Assembly: GCF_026013965.1 (NCBI RefSeq)
Contig: NZ_CP110341.1
Location: 2,666,001 to 2,730,000 of the forward strand
DNA: 64,000 nucleotides
Direction of reading: 5' to 3'
Origin: Brevibacterium sp. JSBI002
Lineage (GTDB): Bacteria; Actinomycetota; Actinomycetes; Actinomycetales; Brevibacteriaceae
The position numbers were made by a program, and so were the translations under genes. The notes beneath the pieces are model-generated. The model was given only the letters and a program-made list of their open reading frames with translations. It was not told where the DNA came from and made no database searches. The stretch's first letter is position 1; the number at the start of each line of letters is the position of its first letter. Shown here one piece after another: positions 17,222 to 26,483 of this stretch.

Positions 17222-17968
17222 CTAACGACCGACCCCAGGTGACGAGGCGCCCCAGCTTCTCCAACGGACCCTGCCCGAAACAGCGCAGCCACAGAGTTGA
17301 GACGACGACTGTCCAAATTCGTACCGCTGCGTCCGATGGCGCTGAGCAACTACGTCGGCGCTACCGTCATCGTTGTCGCCGTTCGGCTGGCAGTGCCCGA
17401 CTTCGCCCGGTTCGACGGTGGCGATGCGACGTCGTTCCGCCTCGGTGGCGATGGCCTGTCGTTCGATCAGTGTGCGGTCATTCGATCGCAGCATCAGACC
17501 GATCGCGATCGCGGCGATGACCAGGGCGAACACCATGAGCGCAAAGGTCGCACCGTCGGCCGTGACCAGGGGACAGACGATGTTCGCGACTGCGAGAACG
17601 ACGATGGAGGCGATGCTCATCCGGCTCGACGAAGTCCGGGCGAGCATCGCCAGCGCCACCAGGCTCAGCCACAGAGTCGTCAGACACATCGTGGCGGCGA
17701 CGGCGGCCAGGGCGAGGCCGCCGAGCAGTCCGAGGACGGCCCACTCCAGCCGTGCAACCCGTCCCGGACGCAACTGAGCTCGAATGAGAATGGGCAAGCC
17801 GACGGCCACGGCGATGACGATCGTGATCGGCCGAGTGGTCGGAACTCCAGGGTCTCGCGAGGGCGTCGCGAAGAGGGTGCCCAGATGTCGGTACGGCGGT
17901 CGTCGCCGTGGGAGGTCAGTTGTCTGCGGTCCGCGCCGCGCGGTGGGCCGTCGTCCAGACTCTGACAA
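17222..17968 (-). pseudogene. Remnant of a NarL-type sensor histidine kinase (membrane part only)
   Basis: A reading of about 248 codons encodes an N-terminal Arg-rich stretch, about five hydrophobic segments (residues about 48-165), then SNDRTLIERQAIATEAERRRIA. That last string is typical of the end of the coiled coil directly before the phosphoacceptor His motif (RELHDVVGH type). After it the sequence becomes TVEPGEVGHCQPNGDNDD, unlike any kinase, and it stops without the His box, ATP-binding domain or a partner response regulator. The apparent start is TTG. I read this as a truncated or rearranged kinase gene. An intact but unrecognised membrane protein is the alternative. Confidence 0.4.
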
Positions 17969-18269
17969 AGAGGCTGAGGATGAGCAGCCACCCCGAGACC
18001 GCGAAAACGGCTCCGACTGCCTTCGGCCAGGCGAATTTCTCGACGCTCAACAGTGCAATCGAGAAGCCGACGGAGATGATGCTGATGGTGATGAGCATGG
18101 GAATCGCCGCACGGTGGCCAGCTTTCCCAGCGGCCTCGGACCGCAGCGTCAGCGCCGACCGGATTCCGATTGCACGATTGCGGGGCAGACGGTCGCCGCG
18201 GATGACCAACACGAGAACGATTCAGACTACGGCGAGGACGAGGTAGCCGATCAGCGGCGGATAGAACAT
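17916..18269 (-). pseudogene. SdpI-family membrane protein with in-frame stop codon
   Basis: From ATG 18269 (preceded by GAGGGG) the reading gives MFYPPLIGYLVLAVV, then TGA at 18222-18224, then in the same frame IVLVLVIRGDRLPRNRAIGIRSAL..., two further membrane segments and a natural stop at 17916. RGDRLPRNRAIGIRS followed by LRSEAAGKAGHRAA is the SdpI-family signature. The nonsense codon at position 16 interrupts the first membrane helix. A shortened protein of 98 residues could start at GTG 18212. It overlaps the kinase remnant slightly, so the whole block looks decayed. Confidence 0.65.
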
Positions 18270-18454
18270 CGGTACCGGTCCCCTCTCTGAACTCGGATCC
18301 ACCGTATCTCATCGGGGCTGAACTTAGCCGATCTCCAAGGGACAGGTGGGAACGGCCCTATCCGGCAGCCTCGGCGATGGTGTTCGCTCTATTCGACGCT
18401 TCGTCGACTTCGACGGGTCAAAGTGGCAGCTATGGGAATTTTCGGGCAGCGAAA

Positions 18455-18483
18455 GGCCCCGGATCCTTGCGGAATCCGGGGCT
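18455..18483 (-). terminator. Intrinsic terminator of ssrA
   Basis: Stem-loop just downstream of the tmRNA 3' end: on the minus strand CCCCGGATTCC, loop GCAA, GGATCCGGGGCC with one mismatch, followed by TTTC. Position and direction fit termination of ssrA. Confidence 0.7.
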
Positions 18484-18491
18484 CAGTCACG

Positions 18492-18867
18492 TGGAGATGG
18501 CGGGAATCGAACCCGCGTCCGTCGGCAGATTGTCAGGACTTCTCCGGGCGCAGTTCGTGAAAACAGTGTCTTAGGTTCTGGCCCCTGCACGAACACATGG
18601 ACCAACGAACGGAGTTGAGTAAGAGTCCCTCAGATGCCCCCAACATGCATCTGAAGCAGTGGCCTCTTAAGCGACGCCAGGATCTAGAGCAGAGGCAACT
18701 CTAGGCTGACGGATTCGCAGCTCGCGCTCTATCAGGCAGCGAGGGCGAAATCGGTGCGGTTGTTAGACTTAGCACCTATTGTTTTGCAGAGGACATTAAC
18801 GAGATGACTCTGCATTCTCGGCCCGCTTCTCCCGACGCAGTGTCCGACGTCGAAACCGATCATCCCC
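18492..18867 (-). ncRNA. ssrA: Transfer-messenger RNA (tmRNA)
   Basis: The 5' end GGGGATGATCGGTTTCGACG and 3' end GGTTCGATTCCCGCCATCTCCA form the tRNA-like half: GGGGATG pairs with CATCTCC, and a T arm with GGTTCGATTCC is present. The 3' CCA is not encoded (ACG follows). The internal reading frame at 18732-18773 encodes AKSNNRTDFALAA followed by TGA, a typical degradation tag ending in ALAA, preceded by the alanine carried by tmRNA itself. Length is 376 bases. It works with SmpB, encoded upstream on the same strand, to rescue stalled ribosomes. Confidence 0.97.
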
Positions 18868-18872
18868 ATATT

Positions 18873-18901
18873 CTGTTACCAAAACTGATCAGCTGTGTCA
18901 T
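18873..18901 (-). promoter_or_regulatory. Candidate ssrA promoter
   Basis: On the minus strand ATGACA (18896-18901) and TAACAG (18873-18878) are separated by 17 bases. The -10-like box ends five bases before the tmRNA 5' end. Spacing fits a vegetative sigma promoter; the hexamers are imperfect. Confidence 0.5.
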
Positions 18902-19054
18902 CCGCCGAGGCGGCTGCTGGCGCCGATCAGGTACTCCAGCATACTCCTGCAACGCAGACCGAGCCAATTGCATTCCCTGAACTCCGCGAATATGTGACCG
19001 GGCTTGCTCGGATACGCTCGGACCGCCTCGGCGAAGGAGCCGAGAGACGATGGT

Positions 19055-19079
19055 GATGGCGGGGATCTCACCCGCCATC
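19055..19079 (-). terminator. Hairpin after smpB
   Basis: GATGGCGGG / CCCGCCATC stem with a short loop, about ten bases beyond the smpB stop codon. There is no clear T tract, so it may be a weak terminator or 3' stabiliser. The remaining 150 bases to ssrA show only the ssrA promoter. Confidence 0.45.
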
Positions 19080-19088
19080 GACCAGCCC

Positions 19089-19559
19089 TTACAGGTATTG
19101 CTTGGACTTCATGGCGCGTTCGGCTTCGCGTTTGTCCTGCGCTTCGCGCAGTGCCTGTCGCTTATCCCATTCCCGCTTGCCGCGGGCCAGGGCGATCTCG
19201 ACCTTGACGCGTGAACCGTCGAAGTACAGCTCCAGCGGGACCAGGGTCCGGCCGGATTCCTTGACTTTCTGCGAGATCTTGAGGATCTCCTCGCGGTGGA
19301 GCAGCAGCTTACGACGACGGCGGGCCGAGTGGTTCGTCCATGTCCCCTGCAGGTATTCGGGAATGTAGACGTTCTCCAGCCAGGCCTCATTCTGGAAGAT
19401 GAGGGCGAAGCCGTCGGTGAGCGAGGCTCGACCTTCGCGCAGCGATTTCACCTCGGTGCCGGTGAGTACGAGCCCGGCCTCCCACGTGTCTTCGATGTGA
19501 TAGTCGTGGCGCGCCTTGCGGTTCCTCGCGATGACTTTCTTGCCTGTGTCCTTCGGCAT
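19089..19559 (-). CDS. smpB: SsrA-binding protein SmpB
   Basis: A 156-residue OB-fold protein that binds tmRNA and delivers it to stalled ribosomes. It contains [31 protein letters not shown], the RNA-contacting core, then [11 protein letters not shown] and the C-terminal basic helix [25 protein letters not shown]. The length is normal. ATG 19559 has GAGAGGAGG. It lies between the M23 hydrolase gene and ssrA; the preceding palindromic repeat may separate it from the ftsEX transcript. Confidence 0.98.
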   Translation of the reverse strand: MPKDTGKKVIARNRKARHDYHIEDTWEAGLVLTGTEVKSLREGRASLTDGFALIFQNEAWLENVYIPEYLQGTWTNHSARRRRKLLLHREEILKISQKVKESGRTLVPLELYFDGSRVKVEIALARGKREWDKRQALREAQDKREAERAMKSKQYL

Positions 19560-19675
19560 AACCGGCCTCCTCTCTGCTCCCGATTCTGCTCCCGATCACC
19601 TGTGCACGCGTTCGCGGGCACAGCCACCAATTCTAGCCCATCGGCCCCCTTCCGCACGCCCGTCCCCTCCCAGAA

Positions 19676-19731
19676 CTACCTGACGGCGGCCCTGCAACCT
19701 CGCGCGAGGTTGCTGGGCCGCCGTCAGGTAG
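19676..19731. repeat. 56-bp palindrome, copy 2
   Basis: Same element as at 15203-15258 with one substitution in the left arm (GGCCCTGC for GGCCCAGC). It begins three bases downstream of the TAA of the M23 hydrolase gene (minus strand), between that gene and smpB. Confidence 0.95.
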
Positions 19732-19734
19732 CAA

Positions 19735-20964
19735 TTAGAAGATGAAGGGTTTGGGATCGACGTAGCCGCCGTTCTCCATGATCTCGAAGTGGAGGTGGCA
19801 GCCGGTCGACGCGCCCGTCGTGCCGGAGTACGAGATGATGTCGCCCTTCTTGACCCTCTGCCCGTCGTGGACCTTGAGCTTCGTGTTGTGGTTGTAGGTC
19901 GACGCGATCGAATTGCCCTTGATCTTGCCGTGGGAGATGACGACGCGGTTGCCGTAGCCGCCGGTCCAACCGGAGGTGACGACGATTCCGTCGCCTGCCG
20001 AACGGATCGGGGTTCCGCAGGGCACTCCGAAGTCCATTCCCGTGTGCAGCTTCCGCGCACCGGTGATCGGGTGGACGCGGTATCCGAACGGAGACGTCGT
20101 CGGGTATCCCTTGGCCGGATTGGCCAGGACTCCGTCACCGAAGACGAACTTGCCCTTCTTCTCCTGTTCCTTCTCCCACTCCCGGACCTTCTCGGCCAGA
20201 CGCTCCTGCTCGGCCTTCTCGTCGGCGAGCTGCTTCTCGGTCTTGTCCTTGTTGTCGGAGATCGTCTTCTCCGCATCGTCCTTCGCGGAGATGAGGTCGT
20301 TGAGGCTGTCGGCCTTCTTCTTCGCATCGACCTGCGCGGCCTCTTTGGCCAGCACCGCCTCGGCGGCTTCGTCCTTGAGGTCGGAGATCTTATCCGTCAC
20401 GCCCGAGAGCCGCTCTTCGTTGTTCTTGTTCAGCGCCCGCTGTTCGGAGAGCTTGTCGATCGTGCGCTGTTGGGATCGCACCGCCGAGTCGACACGGCCG
20501 ATGCCGCCGTCGGCGCTCGTGCCCTCGGCCATCTGCAGCAGCATCGCCAGATCGGAGGTGATGCCCGAGTTCTGGTAGGCCTGTCGTCCGATGCGCGCCG
20601 CCGAGGTCTTGTGCTTGTCGATCTCCTCCGTGCCGGACTTGATCGTGTCCTTGAGATCCTTCTGCGCGTTCTCCGCCGAAGTCAGGCGTGCGGCCATGTC
20701 CTGGTCCTTCTCGATCGCCTCAGCCAGTGCATCGTCGGCGGCCTTCGATTCGGCTTCGGCGTCCGGCAGCTTCTCCTGCGCGGCATCGCGTTCGGCGATG
20801 ACGCGGGCGAGATCCTCGTCGAGGCCTTCGAACTCCTGTTGGAGTTCCTTGACGCGTTCGTCGACCTCGCTCTTGTCGTCGCGAGGATCGGCCACCACCG
20901 AGGCGACCGGCATGACCACTGCCAGCGCAGCTGCCGTGAGGACGAGTCCGAGTCTGCGTCTCAT
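19735..20964 (-). CDS. M23/LytM peptidase with coiled coil (EnvC-like)
   Basis: A 409-residue exported protein. It has a signal peptide (about 1-25), a long heptad-rich coiled coil (about 30-280) and a C-terminal LytM/M23 domain. The zinc-site motifs are present: HTGMDFG (HxxxD, about 307) and GCHLHFE (HxH, about 388-392), so the domain may be catalytically active. The start is one base after the ftsX stop. Coiled coil plus LytM immediately after ftsEX is the layout of EnvC-type proteins, through which FtsEX controls septal peptidoglycan cleavage. Its TAA stop adjoins palindrome copy 2. Confidence 0.9.
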   Translation of the reverse strand: MRRRLGLVLTAAALAVVMPVASVVADPRDDKSEVDERVKELQQEFEGLDEDLARVIAERDAAQEKLPDAEAESKAADDALAEAIEKDQDMAARLTSAENAQKDLKDTIKSGTEEIDKHKTSAARIGRQAYQNSGITSDLAMLLQMAEGTSADGGIGRVDSAVRSQQRTIDKLSEQRALNKNNEERLSGVTDKISDLKDEAAEAVLAKEAAQVDAKKKADSLNDLISAKDDAEKTISDNKDKTEKQLADEKAEQERLAEKVREWEKEQEKKGKFVFGDGVLANPAKGYPTTSPFGYRVHPITGARKLHTGMDFGVPCGTPIRSAGDGIVVTSGWTGGYGNRVVISHGKIKGNSIASTYNHNTKLKVHDGQRVKKGDIISYSGTTGASTGCHLHFEIMENGGYVDPKPFIF

Positions 20965-20965
20965 C

Positions 20966-21880
20966 TCAGACCTTCGTGTACTTGTTGAGCGTGATCAGCG
21001 ACGATGCTCCGGCCATGAGCACGCCGATGATGATGAGCACGGGGGTGATGAGGAGGACGTCCCATCCGGAGATGAGGCTGAATCCCGTGGCCTGCGACTG
21101 CAGCCAACCGCTGACTCCGAAGTGGACGAGCAGCCCCAGAGCACCGGCGGACAGGGTCGCGCCGATGGCAGAGGCGATGACGCCCTCGAGCAGGAACGGC
21201 ATCTGGATGAAGGTGTTCGACGCGCCGACCAGTCTCATGATGCCGGTCTCCCGGCGTCGGGAGAACGCGGAGAGTCGAATGGTGGTGGCGATGAGCAGCA
21301 TCGCGCACAGCAGCATGATGCCGGCGATCGCGATCGCCACGATGGTCGCGATGTTGAGCACCCCGAACAGTCGATCGAGCAGCTGATTCTGGTCGACGAC
21401 CTCTTCCACCCCGGGCGTCGACGAGAACGTCTCCTTGATGATGTCGTACTTCTCGGCGTCCTTGAGCTTGACCCGGAAGGACTCGTTCATCTCATCCTTG
21501 GGCACGGTACCCTCGAGGCTGGTGCCCTTGAACTGCTCCTGGAAGTGCTCGTAGGCCTCGGTCTTGTCCTCGAAGTAGACCTTGTCGACGTAGGGGGCCA
21601 GATCGGAGCTTTCGAGTTCTGACCGGATCTGATCCTTCTGGTCTCCAGTGACCTCACCGTCGACGCAGTTCGTCGCCTCCGAATCCGGCGGGCACAGGAA
21701 CACTGAGACCTGCACACGGTCGTACCAGAAGTCCTTCATCTGCCCGACCTGCATCTGCAGCAGGATCGCGGCTCCGACGAAGAGCAGGGACACGAAGGTC
21801 ACGAGCACGACGGAGATGACCATGGAGAAGTTCCGGCGCAGACCCGAGACGACTTCGGAGAGGATGAAACCGGCCCTCAT
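20966..21880 (-). CDS. ftsX: Cell division ABC transporter permease-like protein FtsX
   Basis: A 304-residue membrane protein. There is one N-terminal helix (about 21-43), a large extracellular loop (about 44-165, with [10 protein letters not shown] possibly forming a disulphide), then three helices. The cytoplasmic motif [15 protein letters not shown] is the hallmark of FtsX. With FtsE it forms a mechanotransmitting complex that activates cell wall hydrolases at division. Its ATG overlaps the ftsE stop codon (ATGA), and the M23 hydrolase follows directly. Confidence 0.97.
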   Translation of the reverse strand: MRAGFILSEVVSGLRRNFSMVISVVLVTFVSLLFVGAAILLQMQVGQMKDFWYDRVQVSVFLCPPDSEATNCVDGEVTGDQKDQIRSELESSDLAPYVDKVYFEDKTEAYEHFQEQFKGTSLEGTVPKDEMNESFRVKLKDAEKYDIIKETFSSTPGVEEVVDQNQLLDRLFGVLNIATIVAIAIAGIMLLCAMLLIATTIRLSAFSRRRETGIMRLVGASNTFIQMPFLLEGVIASAIGATLSAGALGLLVHFGVSGWLQSQATGFSLISGWDVLLITPVLIIIGVLMAGASSLITLNKYTKV

Positions 21881-22578
21881 GAGGCGACTCCGTAGGTGCC
21901 TTCTTCGACGTCGCGGACGATTTCGCCTTCGCGCAGTTCGATGACCCGCCGGCGCATCCGGTTGACGATCTCGCCGTCGTGAGTGGCCATGAGCACGGTG
22001 GTGCCGTTGCGGTTGATCTTCTCAAGCACGTTCATGATGTCGGCGCTTGTGGCCGGGTCGAGGTTACCCGTCGGCTCGTCGGCGAGCAGGATTCCGGGTT
22101 TGTTGACCACGGCGCGGGCGATGGCCACACGCTGCTGCTCACCGCCGGAGAGCTCACTGGGATAGCGTTTCTCCTTGCCGGCCAGGCCCACGGTCTCGAG
22201 GACGTCGGGGACGAGGGTCGACATGGCTGCGCGGGACTTTCCGATCACCTGGAGGGCGAAGGCCACATTGGCGAACACGGTCTTGTTCGGCAGCAGACGG
22301 AAGTCCTGGAACACGGTTCCGATCCCCCGCCGCAGGTAGGGCACCTTCCAGCTGGGCATCTTCACCACGGACTTTCCAGCGATGTGAATGCGTCCGGCGC
22401 TGGGGACCTCTTCACGCAGAATCAGTCGGATGACCGTGGACTTTCCCGATCCGGAGGCCCCGACGAGAAACACGAATTCCCCGCGGTCAGCCTCGAACGA
22501 GATGTCATCGAGTGCTTTGCGGGAACGTGTGTCGTAGGACTTCGAAACGGAGTCGAATCTGATCAAGTCGGTCTTCAA
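21877..22578 (-). CDS. ftsE: Cell division ATPase FtsE
   Basis: A 233-residue ABC ATPase. Walker A is GASGSGKST (about 40-48), the Q loop is [13 protein letters not shown], the signature [14 protein letters not shown] and Walker [14 protein letters not shown], followed by ATHDGEIV. The sequence is close to actinobacterial FtsE throughout. The apparent start is TTG at 22578; a second in-frame TTG at 22566 would give the usual family start ([11 protein letters not shown]) and neither has a clear Shine-Dalgarno. The 190 bases between this gene and prfB contain short GC hairpins only. Confidence 0.96.
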   Translation of the reverse strand: MKTDLIRFDSVSKSYDTRSRKALDDISFEADRGEFVFLVGASGSGKSTVIRLILREEVPSAGRIHIAGKSVVKMPSWKVPYLRRGIGTVFQDFRLLPNKTVFANVAFALQVIGKSRAAMSTLVPDVLETVGLAGKEKRYPSELSGGEQQRVAIARAVVNKPGILLADEPTGNLDPATSADIMNVLEKINRNGTTVLMATHDGEIVNRMRRRVIELREGEIVRDVEEGTYGVAS

Positions 22579-22769
22579 TCATGTTGCGGGTGGCTCGGCC
22601 GATTCCACTGTACGTAACAGTTCCGTGATGTTCGCGGAGGCGGCCGGGCGTGTGTTGCGATCTGATGAAGTTCACAGTCGCCTCGGTGATGGTCGAAACC
22701 TCGCCGAGGCGGCCGACCCTCAGTCGGCCCTCGACCGAGCGATACGGCTCGGTACCGTTGGCCGAAGGA

Positions 22770-23894
22770 TCAGGCCTCGGCCTCTTCGGCCATCTCCTGT
22801 TCCTTGCGCCAGCGGATGCCGGCTTCGATGAGTCCGTCGAGATCACCGTCGAAGACGGCCGAGGGGTTGTTGACCTCGTAGCCGGTGCGCAGGTCCTTGA
22901 CCATCTGGTACGGATGGGTGACGTAGGAGCGCATCTGGTCGCCCCAGCTGGCCTTGATGTCACCGGCCAGCTCCTTCTTCTGCGCGGCCTCTTCCTGGCG
23001 CTTGAGGTCGAGCAGTCGCGACTGGAGGACGCGCATCGCGGCCTCACGGTTCTGGATCTGGGACTTCTCGTTCTGCATACTCACGACCACGCCGGTGGGG
23101 ATGTGCGTGATGCGCACGGCCGAGTCCGTCGTGTTCACCGACTGCCCACCGGGGCCCGAGGACCGGTAGACGTCGATGCGCAGATCGTTCTCGTCGATCT
23201 CGACATGGTCGGTCGATTCGATGAGCGGGACCACCTCGACGGCAGCGAAGGAGGTCTGACGGCGGCCCTGGTTGTCGAAGGGACTGATCCGCACGAGACG
23301 GTGAGTGCCCGCTTCGACCGACAGCGTGCCGTAGGCGTAGGGCGCGTCGATCTGGATGGTCGCGGACTTGATGCCCGCACCTTCGGCATAGGAGGTGTCG
23401 AGCTCCTGGACCTTGTAGCCGCGGTTCTCCGCCCACCGGACGTACATGCGGGTGAGCATCTGCGCCCAGTCGGTCGCGTCGTCGCCGCCGGCGCCAGAGC
23501 GCACGGTCACGACGGCGGAGCGCTCGTCGTATTCATGGCTGAGGAGGGTCGAGATCTCGAGTTCGGCCAGCTGATCGCGCAGCTTCCTGATGTCGCGGTC
23601 GGCTTCTTCGAGCGAGTCCGAGTCGCCTTCGTCCTGAGACATCTCGACGAGCAGCTCGGCATCGTCGATCCGCTCACCGAACTTCTCGAGCTTCTCCAGG
23701 GTGCCCTGCTTGTTTGAGAGCTTGGCTGAGGTCTTCTGCGCCGAATCGGGGTCGTCCCAGAACGTCGGCGACGACGCCTGCTCCGTGAGTTCGGCGACCT
23801 CGTCGCGCAGGTTGTCCAGATCGGACACGTCGAGAATCGCTTTGTACGTCTGGCGGAGGTTGGCGATTTCAGAAGAGTAATCAGTGGAGGCCAT
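22770..23894 (-). CDS. prfB: Peptide chain release factor 2
   Basis: A 374-residue release factor recognising UGA and UAA. It contains [14 protein letters not shown], the tripeptide anticodon SPF ([13 protein letters not shown], about 204-206) and the catalytic GGQ in [17 protein letters not shown] (about 248-250). The open frame is continuous from ATG, so no programmed frameshift is used. It is co-oriented with ftsE but 190 bases away. The leader upstream contains a promoter and an intrinsic terminator. Confidence 0.97.
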   Translation of the reverse strand: MASTDYSSEIANLRQTYKAILDVSDLDNLRDEVAELTEQASSPTFWDDPDSAQKTSAKLSNKQGTLEKLEKFGERIDDAELLVEMSQDEGDSDSLEEADRDIRKLRDQLAELEISTLLSHEYDERSAVVTVRSGAGGDDATDWAQMLTRMYVRWAENRGYKVQELDTSYAEGAGIKSATIQIDAPYAYGTLSVEAGTHRLVRISPFDNQGRRQTSFAAVEVVPLIESTDHVEIDENDLRIDVYRSSGPGGQSVNTTDSAVRITHIPTGVVVSMQNEKSQIQNREAAMRVLQSRLLDLKRQEEAAQKKELAGDIKASWGDQMRSYVTHPYQMVKDLRTGYEVNNPSAVFDGDLDGLIEAGIRWRKEQEMAEEAEA

Positions 23895-24012
23895 AATGAT
23901 CCGATTCTAGTGCATGCCCTCCCTCGAGCATGAAACGGCGCCGAGGAGGTCGACCGTTGAGATATCGAGGACTGATCGATCGAGGCGGGCCCCGATCAGT
24001 CGCCCCGGCCCC

Positions 24013-24058
24013 AAAAAGCGCCGCCGGCGGGAGATCTGATTCATCCCGCCGCCGGCGC
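24013..24058 (-). terminator. Intrinsic terminator in the prfB leader (possible attenuator)
   Basis: Read on the minus strand, GCGCCGGCGGCGGGA pairs with TCCCGCCGGCGGCGC (14 of 15) around an 11-base loop, followed by TTTTTGGGG. It lies about 120 bases before the prfB start and about 30 bases after the predicted transcription start, so it could attenuate prfB or end a short RNA. Confidence 0.7.
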
Positions 24059-24093
24059 GGCTCACGTCGCGTCATACGAAGACCGGTGAGGAA

Positions 24094-24122
24094 AATATAG
24101 ACCGAAACCCACCCTCGCGCAA
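24094..24122 (-). promoter_or_regulatory. Candidate prfB promoter
   Basis: Minus-strand TTGCGC (24117-24122), 17-base spacer, TATATT (24094-24099). Transcription would start near 24087, upstream of the terminator hairpin. Confidence 0.55.
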
Positions 24123-24188
24123 GACGAAAACACCCCACAATGACATTCGTGAAACTACACCGTGAGCATTTGCACAACTCAATCCCGG

Positions 24189-24197
24189 TTATCCACA
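24189..24197 (+). promoter_or_regulatory. Perfect DnaA box
   Basis: TTATCCACA, an exact match to the canonical DnaA box, in the 373-base prfB/tadA intergenic region. That region otherwise holds the prfB promoter and terminator and AT-rich sequence likely to contain the pilus operon promoter. It is a single site, so not an origin. Confidence 0.5.
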
Positions 24198-24267
24198 GAT
24201 TTCCGAATTCACTGGATTCTTCATTCGACTACAGCTAGGTTAAACAGCAAATCACGCTGTCAATTGA

Positions 24268-25512
24268 ATGATCGGGCAAGGGTTCAGAGTGGAAGCCACC
24301 GAAGTCATCACCAGCGAGGTTCACAAGCGGATCAGAGATCTCGATGTGGATCCCCGCGCCGATATTCAGCGCTCTCGCGAGCTCATTCGCGCCGTCATCG
24401 CCGAATACGATGAGCGCAGCCTCGTCGCCGATCTCCCGGTGCTCGAGGACAAAGAGGCGACGTTTCGGCATATCGACAATCAACTGTCGGGTTTCGGTGC
24501 CCTGCAGGACTATTTCGATGATCCGCACGTCGAAGAGATCTGGGTCAACTCCCCGAGCGAGGTCTTCATCGCCGTCGACGGAATCCACCAGCTGACGACG
24601 ACGAAGCTGAGCTCGGGCGAACTCGATGACCTCATCGAGCGGATGCTGCGCACCTCGGGACGTCGCGTCGATCTCTCCCAGCCGTTTGTCGACGCCATTC
24701 TGCCCGACGGGTCCCGGCTGCATGTCGTGCTGCCCGATATCACTCGCACTCACCCGGCCGTGAATATCCGCAAGTTCATCGCCCGCCCGCGCAACCTCGC
24801 CAACCTCGTCGCTCACGGCTCACTGACTCCCGGGGCCGCCGAGTTCCTCGACGCGGCCGTGACGTGCGGTGCCAATATCCTCGTCTCCGGGGCTACTCAG
24901 GCCGGCAAAACCACTATGCTCAACGCCTTGGCCGGCTCGATACCGGCCCGCGAACGTACGATCTCCTGCGAAGAGGTCTTCGAACTCAATCTGCCCAGTC
25001 GCGACTGGGTTCCCATGCAGTGCCGCCAGCCGTCACTGGAAGGAACCGGCGAAGTCACCCTCCGCGCCCTGGTCAAAGAGGCGCTGCGGATGCGACCGAC
25101 GCGCATCATCGTCGGCGAGGTCCGAGAAGCCGAAAGCCTGGACCTCCTGGTCGCGCTGAATTCCGGGTTGCCGGGAATGGGCACCATCCACGCAAACTCT
25201 GCTCGGGCGGCGATCACGAAGATCTGCACTCTGCCCCTCTTGGCCGGGGCGAACATCTCTTCGGCATTCGTCGTGCCCACCGTCGCCGTCAGCCTCGACG
25301 TCGTCGTCCACCTGCGCAGAGACCAGTCCGGAGTGCGCCGAGTCGATGAGATCTGCGCGGTGCCTGGCGGAGTCGAAGGCGACGTCGTCGAACTCGACAC
25401 GATCTTCCATTCGCCGAGAGGACAGCTCGTTCGCGGTCAGGGGTTCGGCCACCTCGGCGAGCGATTTGCGGCCGTCGGCCGCGATCTTCACGCCATTCTG
25501 GAGGCGGCGTGA
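24268..25512 (+). CDS. tadA: TadA/CpaF-type secretion ATPase
   Basis: A 414-residue type II/IV secretion ATPase that powers assembly of Flp/Tad pili. FGALQDYFDDPHVEEIWVN is the N-terminal domain motif. Walker A is SGATQAGKTTM (about 208-216), followed by ERTISCEEVFEL, the Asp/Glu-box region MRPTRIIVGEVREAES, and LPGMGTIHANSARAA with the His box. It is the first gene of the pilus operon. GTG 24289 is an alternative start. The tadB start overlaps its stop codon. Confidence 0.93.
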   Translation: MIGQGFRVEATEVITSEVHKRIRDLDVDPRADIQRSRELIRAVIAEYDERSLVADLPVLEDKEATFRHIDNQLSGFGALQDYFDDPHVEEIWVNSPSEVFIAVDGIHQLTTTKLSSGELDDLIERMLRTSGRRVDLSQPFVDAILPDGSRLHVVLPDITRTHPAVNIRKFIARPRNLANLVAHGSLTPGAAEFLDAAVTCGANILVSGATQAGKTTMLNALAGSIPARERTISCEEVFELNLPSRDWVPMQCRQPSLEGTGEVTLRALVKEALRMRPTRIIVGEVREAESLDLLVALNSGLPGMGTIHANSARAAITKICTLPLLAGANISSAFVVPTVAVSLDVVVHLRRDQSGVRRVDEICAVPGGVEGDVVELDTIFHSPRGQLVRGQGFGHLGERFAAVGRDLHAILEAA

Positions 25513-26483
25513 GCTATTCCCTGTCCGCTCTGCTCATCGGTGCCTGCCTCGGGGCAGGGCTGTTCCTCATCTGGATGTCGCTGTGGCGGCGACCGCAGGG
25601 CAAGCGGACTCAGTCACGGTGGGTGCGCGAACTCGATGACATGCTCACCGGAGCGGGATTCCCCAGACTGCGGCCGGCTCACCTGCTGCTCATCTCCGTC
25701 GCAGCGTTCTGTGTCGTCGCAGTCGTCGCCACAGTGCTCACCGGGTCGTGGGCGATCGCACTGTGCTTCGGTCTGTTCGCCTCCTGGCTGCCGCATCGGG
25801 CACTGCAGCATCGAGCGCGCAGTCGACAGGTGATGCGGCGGGAGCTGTGGCCCGAGACTCTTGACCATCTCAATTCCGGAGTCCGTGCGGGCCTGTCTCT
25901 GCCCGAAGCGCTGAGTTCCCTGGCGCATCGCGGACCCGAACCGCTGCGACCGCTGTTCGAAGTCTTCGCCGAAGAATATCGGGCCAGCGGCTCGTTCGCT
26001 TTGGCGTTGGAGCGCTTTCGGCAGGTCAGCGCCGACCCGGTGGCCGACCGTATCGTCGTCGCGCTCAGTGTCACCAGGCAGGTCGGCGGCAGCGATCTGG
26101 GAACCATGCTCCGAGCCTTGGCTCAGTTCGTCCGCGACGATGCCCGCACCCGCAATGAGCTCTCCGCCCGGCAGCAATGGACGGTCAACGGCGCCCGATT
26201 GGCCGTCGCCGCACCGTGGGTGGTGCTCGCGTTCCTCTCCACGCGACCCGAAACGGCGGTGGCATACAACTCCCGTACGGGGCTGATCCTCCTGGCCGCG
26301 GGCTTCGTCGTGTCTCTGCTGGCGTATCAGGCGATGAAGCGCATCGGTCGGCTCCCGTCCGAGCCCAGAGTCATCGAAGGGTCCTCACTCAGTGCCGCCC
26401 ACCGCCGTTTCGCGGGCAGCCCCGGCGCGAGTGGCGGATTCGCCACCGACGACACAGACGTTGCGGACGGACGGGCGGCATGA
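25509..26483 (+). CDS. tadB: TadB-type inner membrane platform protein
   Basis: A 324-residue T2SF/GspF-type membrane protein. There are hydrophobic segments near the N-terminus (about 3-20, 55-95), then the conserved cytoplasmic domain LWPETLDHLNSGVRAGLSLPEAL with ALERFRQVSADPVADRIVVAL. C-terminal helices lie at about 235-280. GTG 25509 overlaps the tadA stop (GTGA), and the end overlaps tadC (ATGA). TadB and TadC form the platform on which TadA acts. Confidence 0.88.
   Translation: MSYSLSALLIGACLGAGLFLIWMSLWRRPQGKRTQSRWVRELDDMLTGAGFPRLRPAHLLLISVAAFCVVAVVATVLTGSWAIALCFGLFASWLPHRALQHRARSRQVMRRELWPETLDHLNSGVRAGLSLPEALSSLAHRGPEPLRPLFEVFAEEYRASGSFALALERFRQVSADPVADRIVVALSVTRQVGGSDLGTMLRALAQFVRDDARTRNELSARQQWTVNGARLAVAAPWVVLAFLSTRPETAVAYNSRTGLILLAAGFVVSLLAYQAMKRIGRLPSEPRVIEGSSLSAAHRRFAGSPGASGGFATDDTDVADGRAA

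Noticed and set aside
24013-24058. 6C-type small RNA
   Set aside because: The GC stem looked promising, but there are no two stem-loops with C-rich hairpin loops; only one stem followed by T residues is present.
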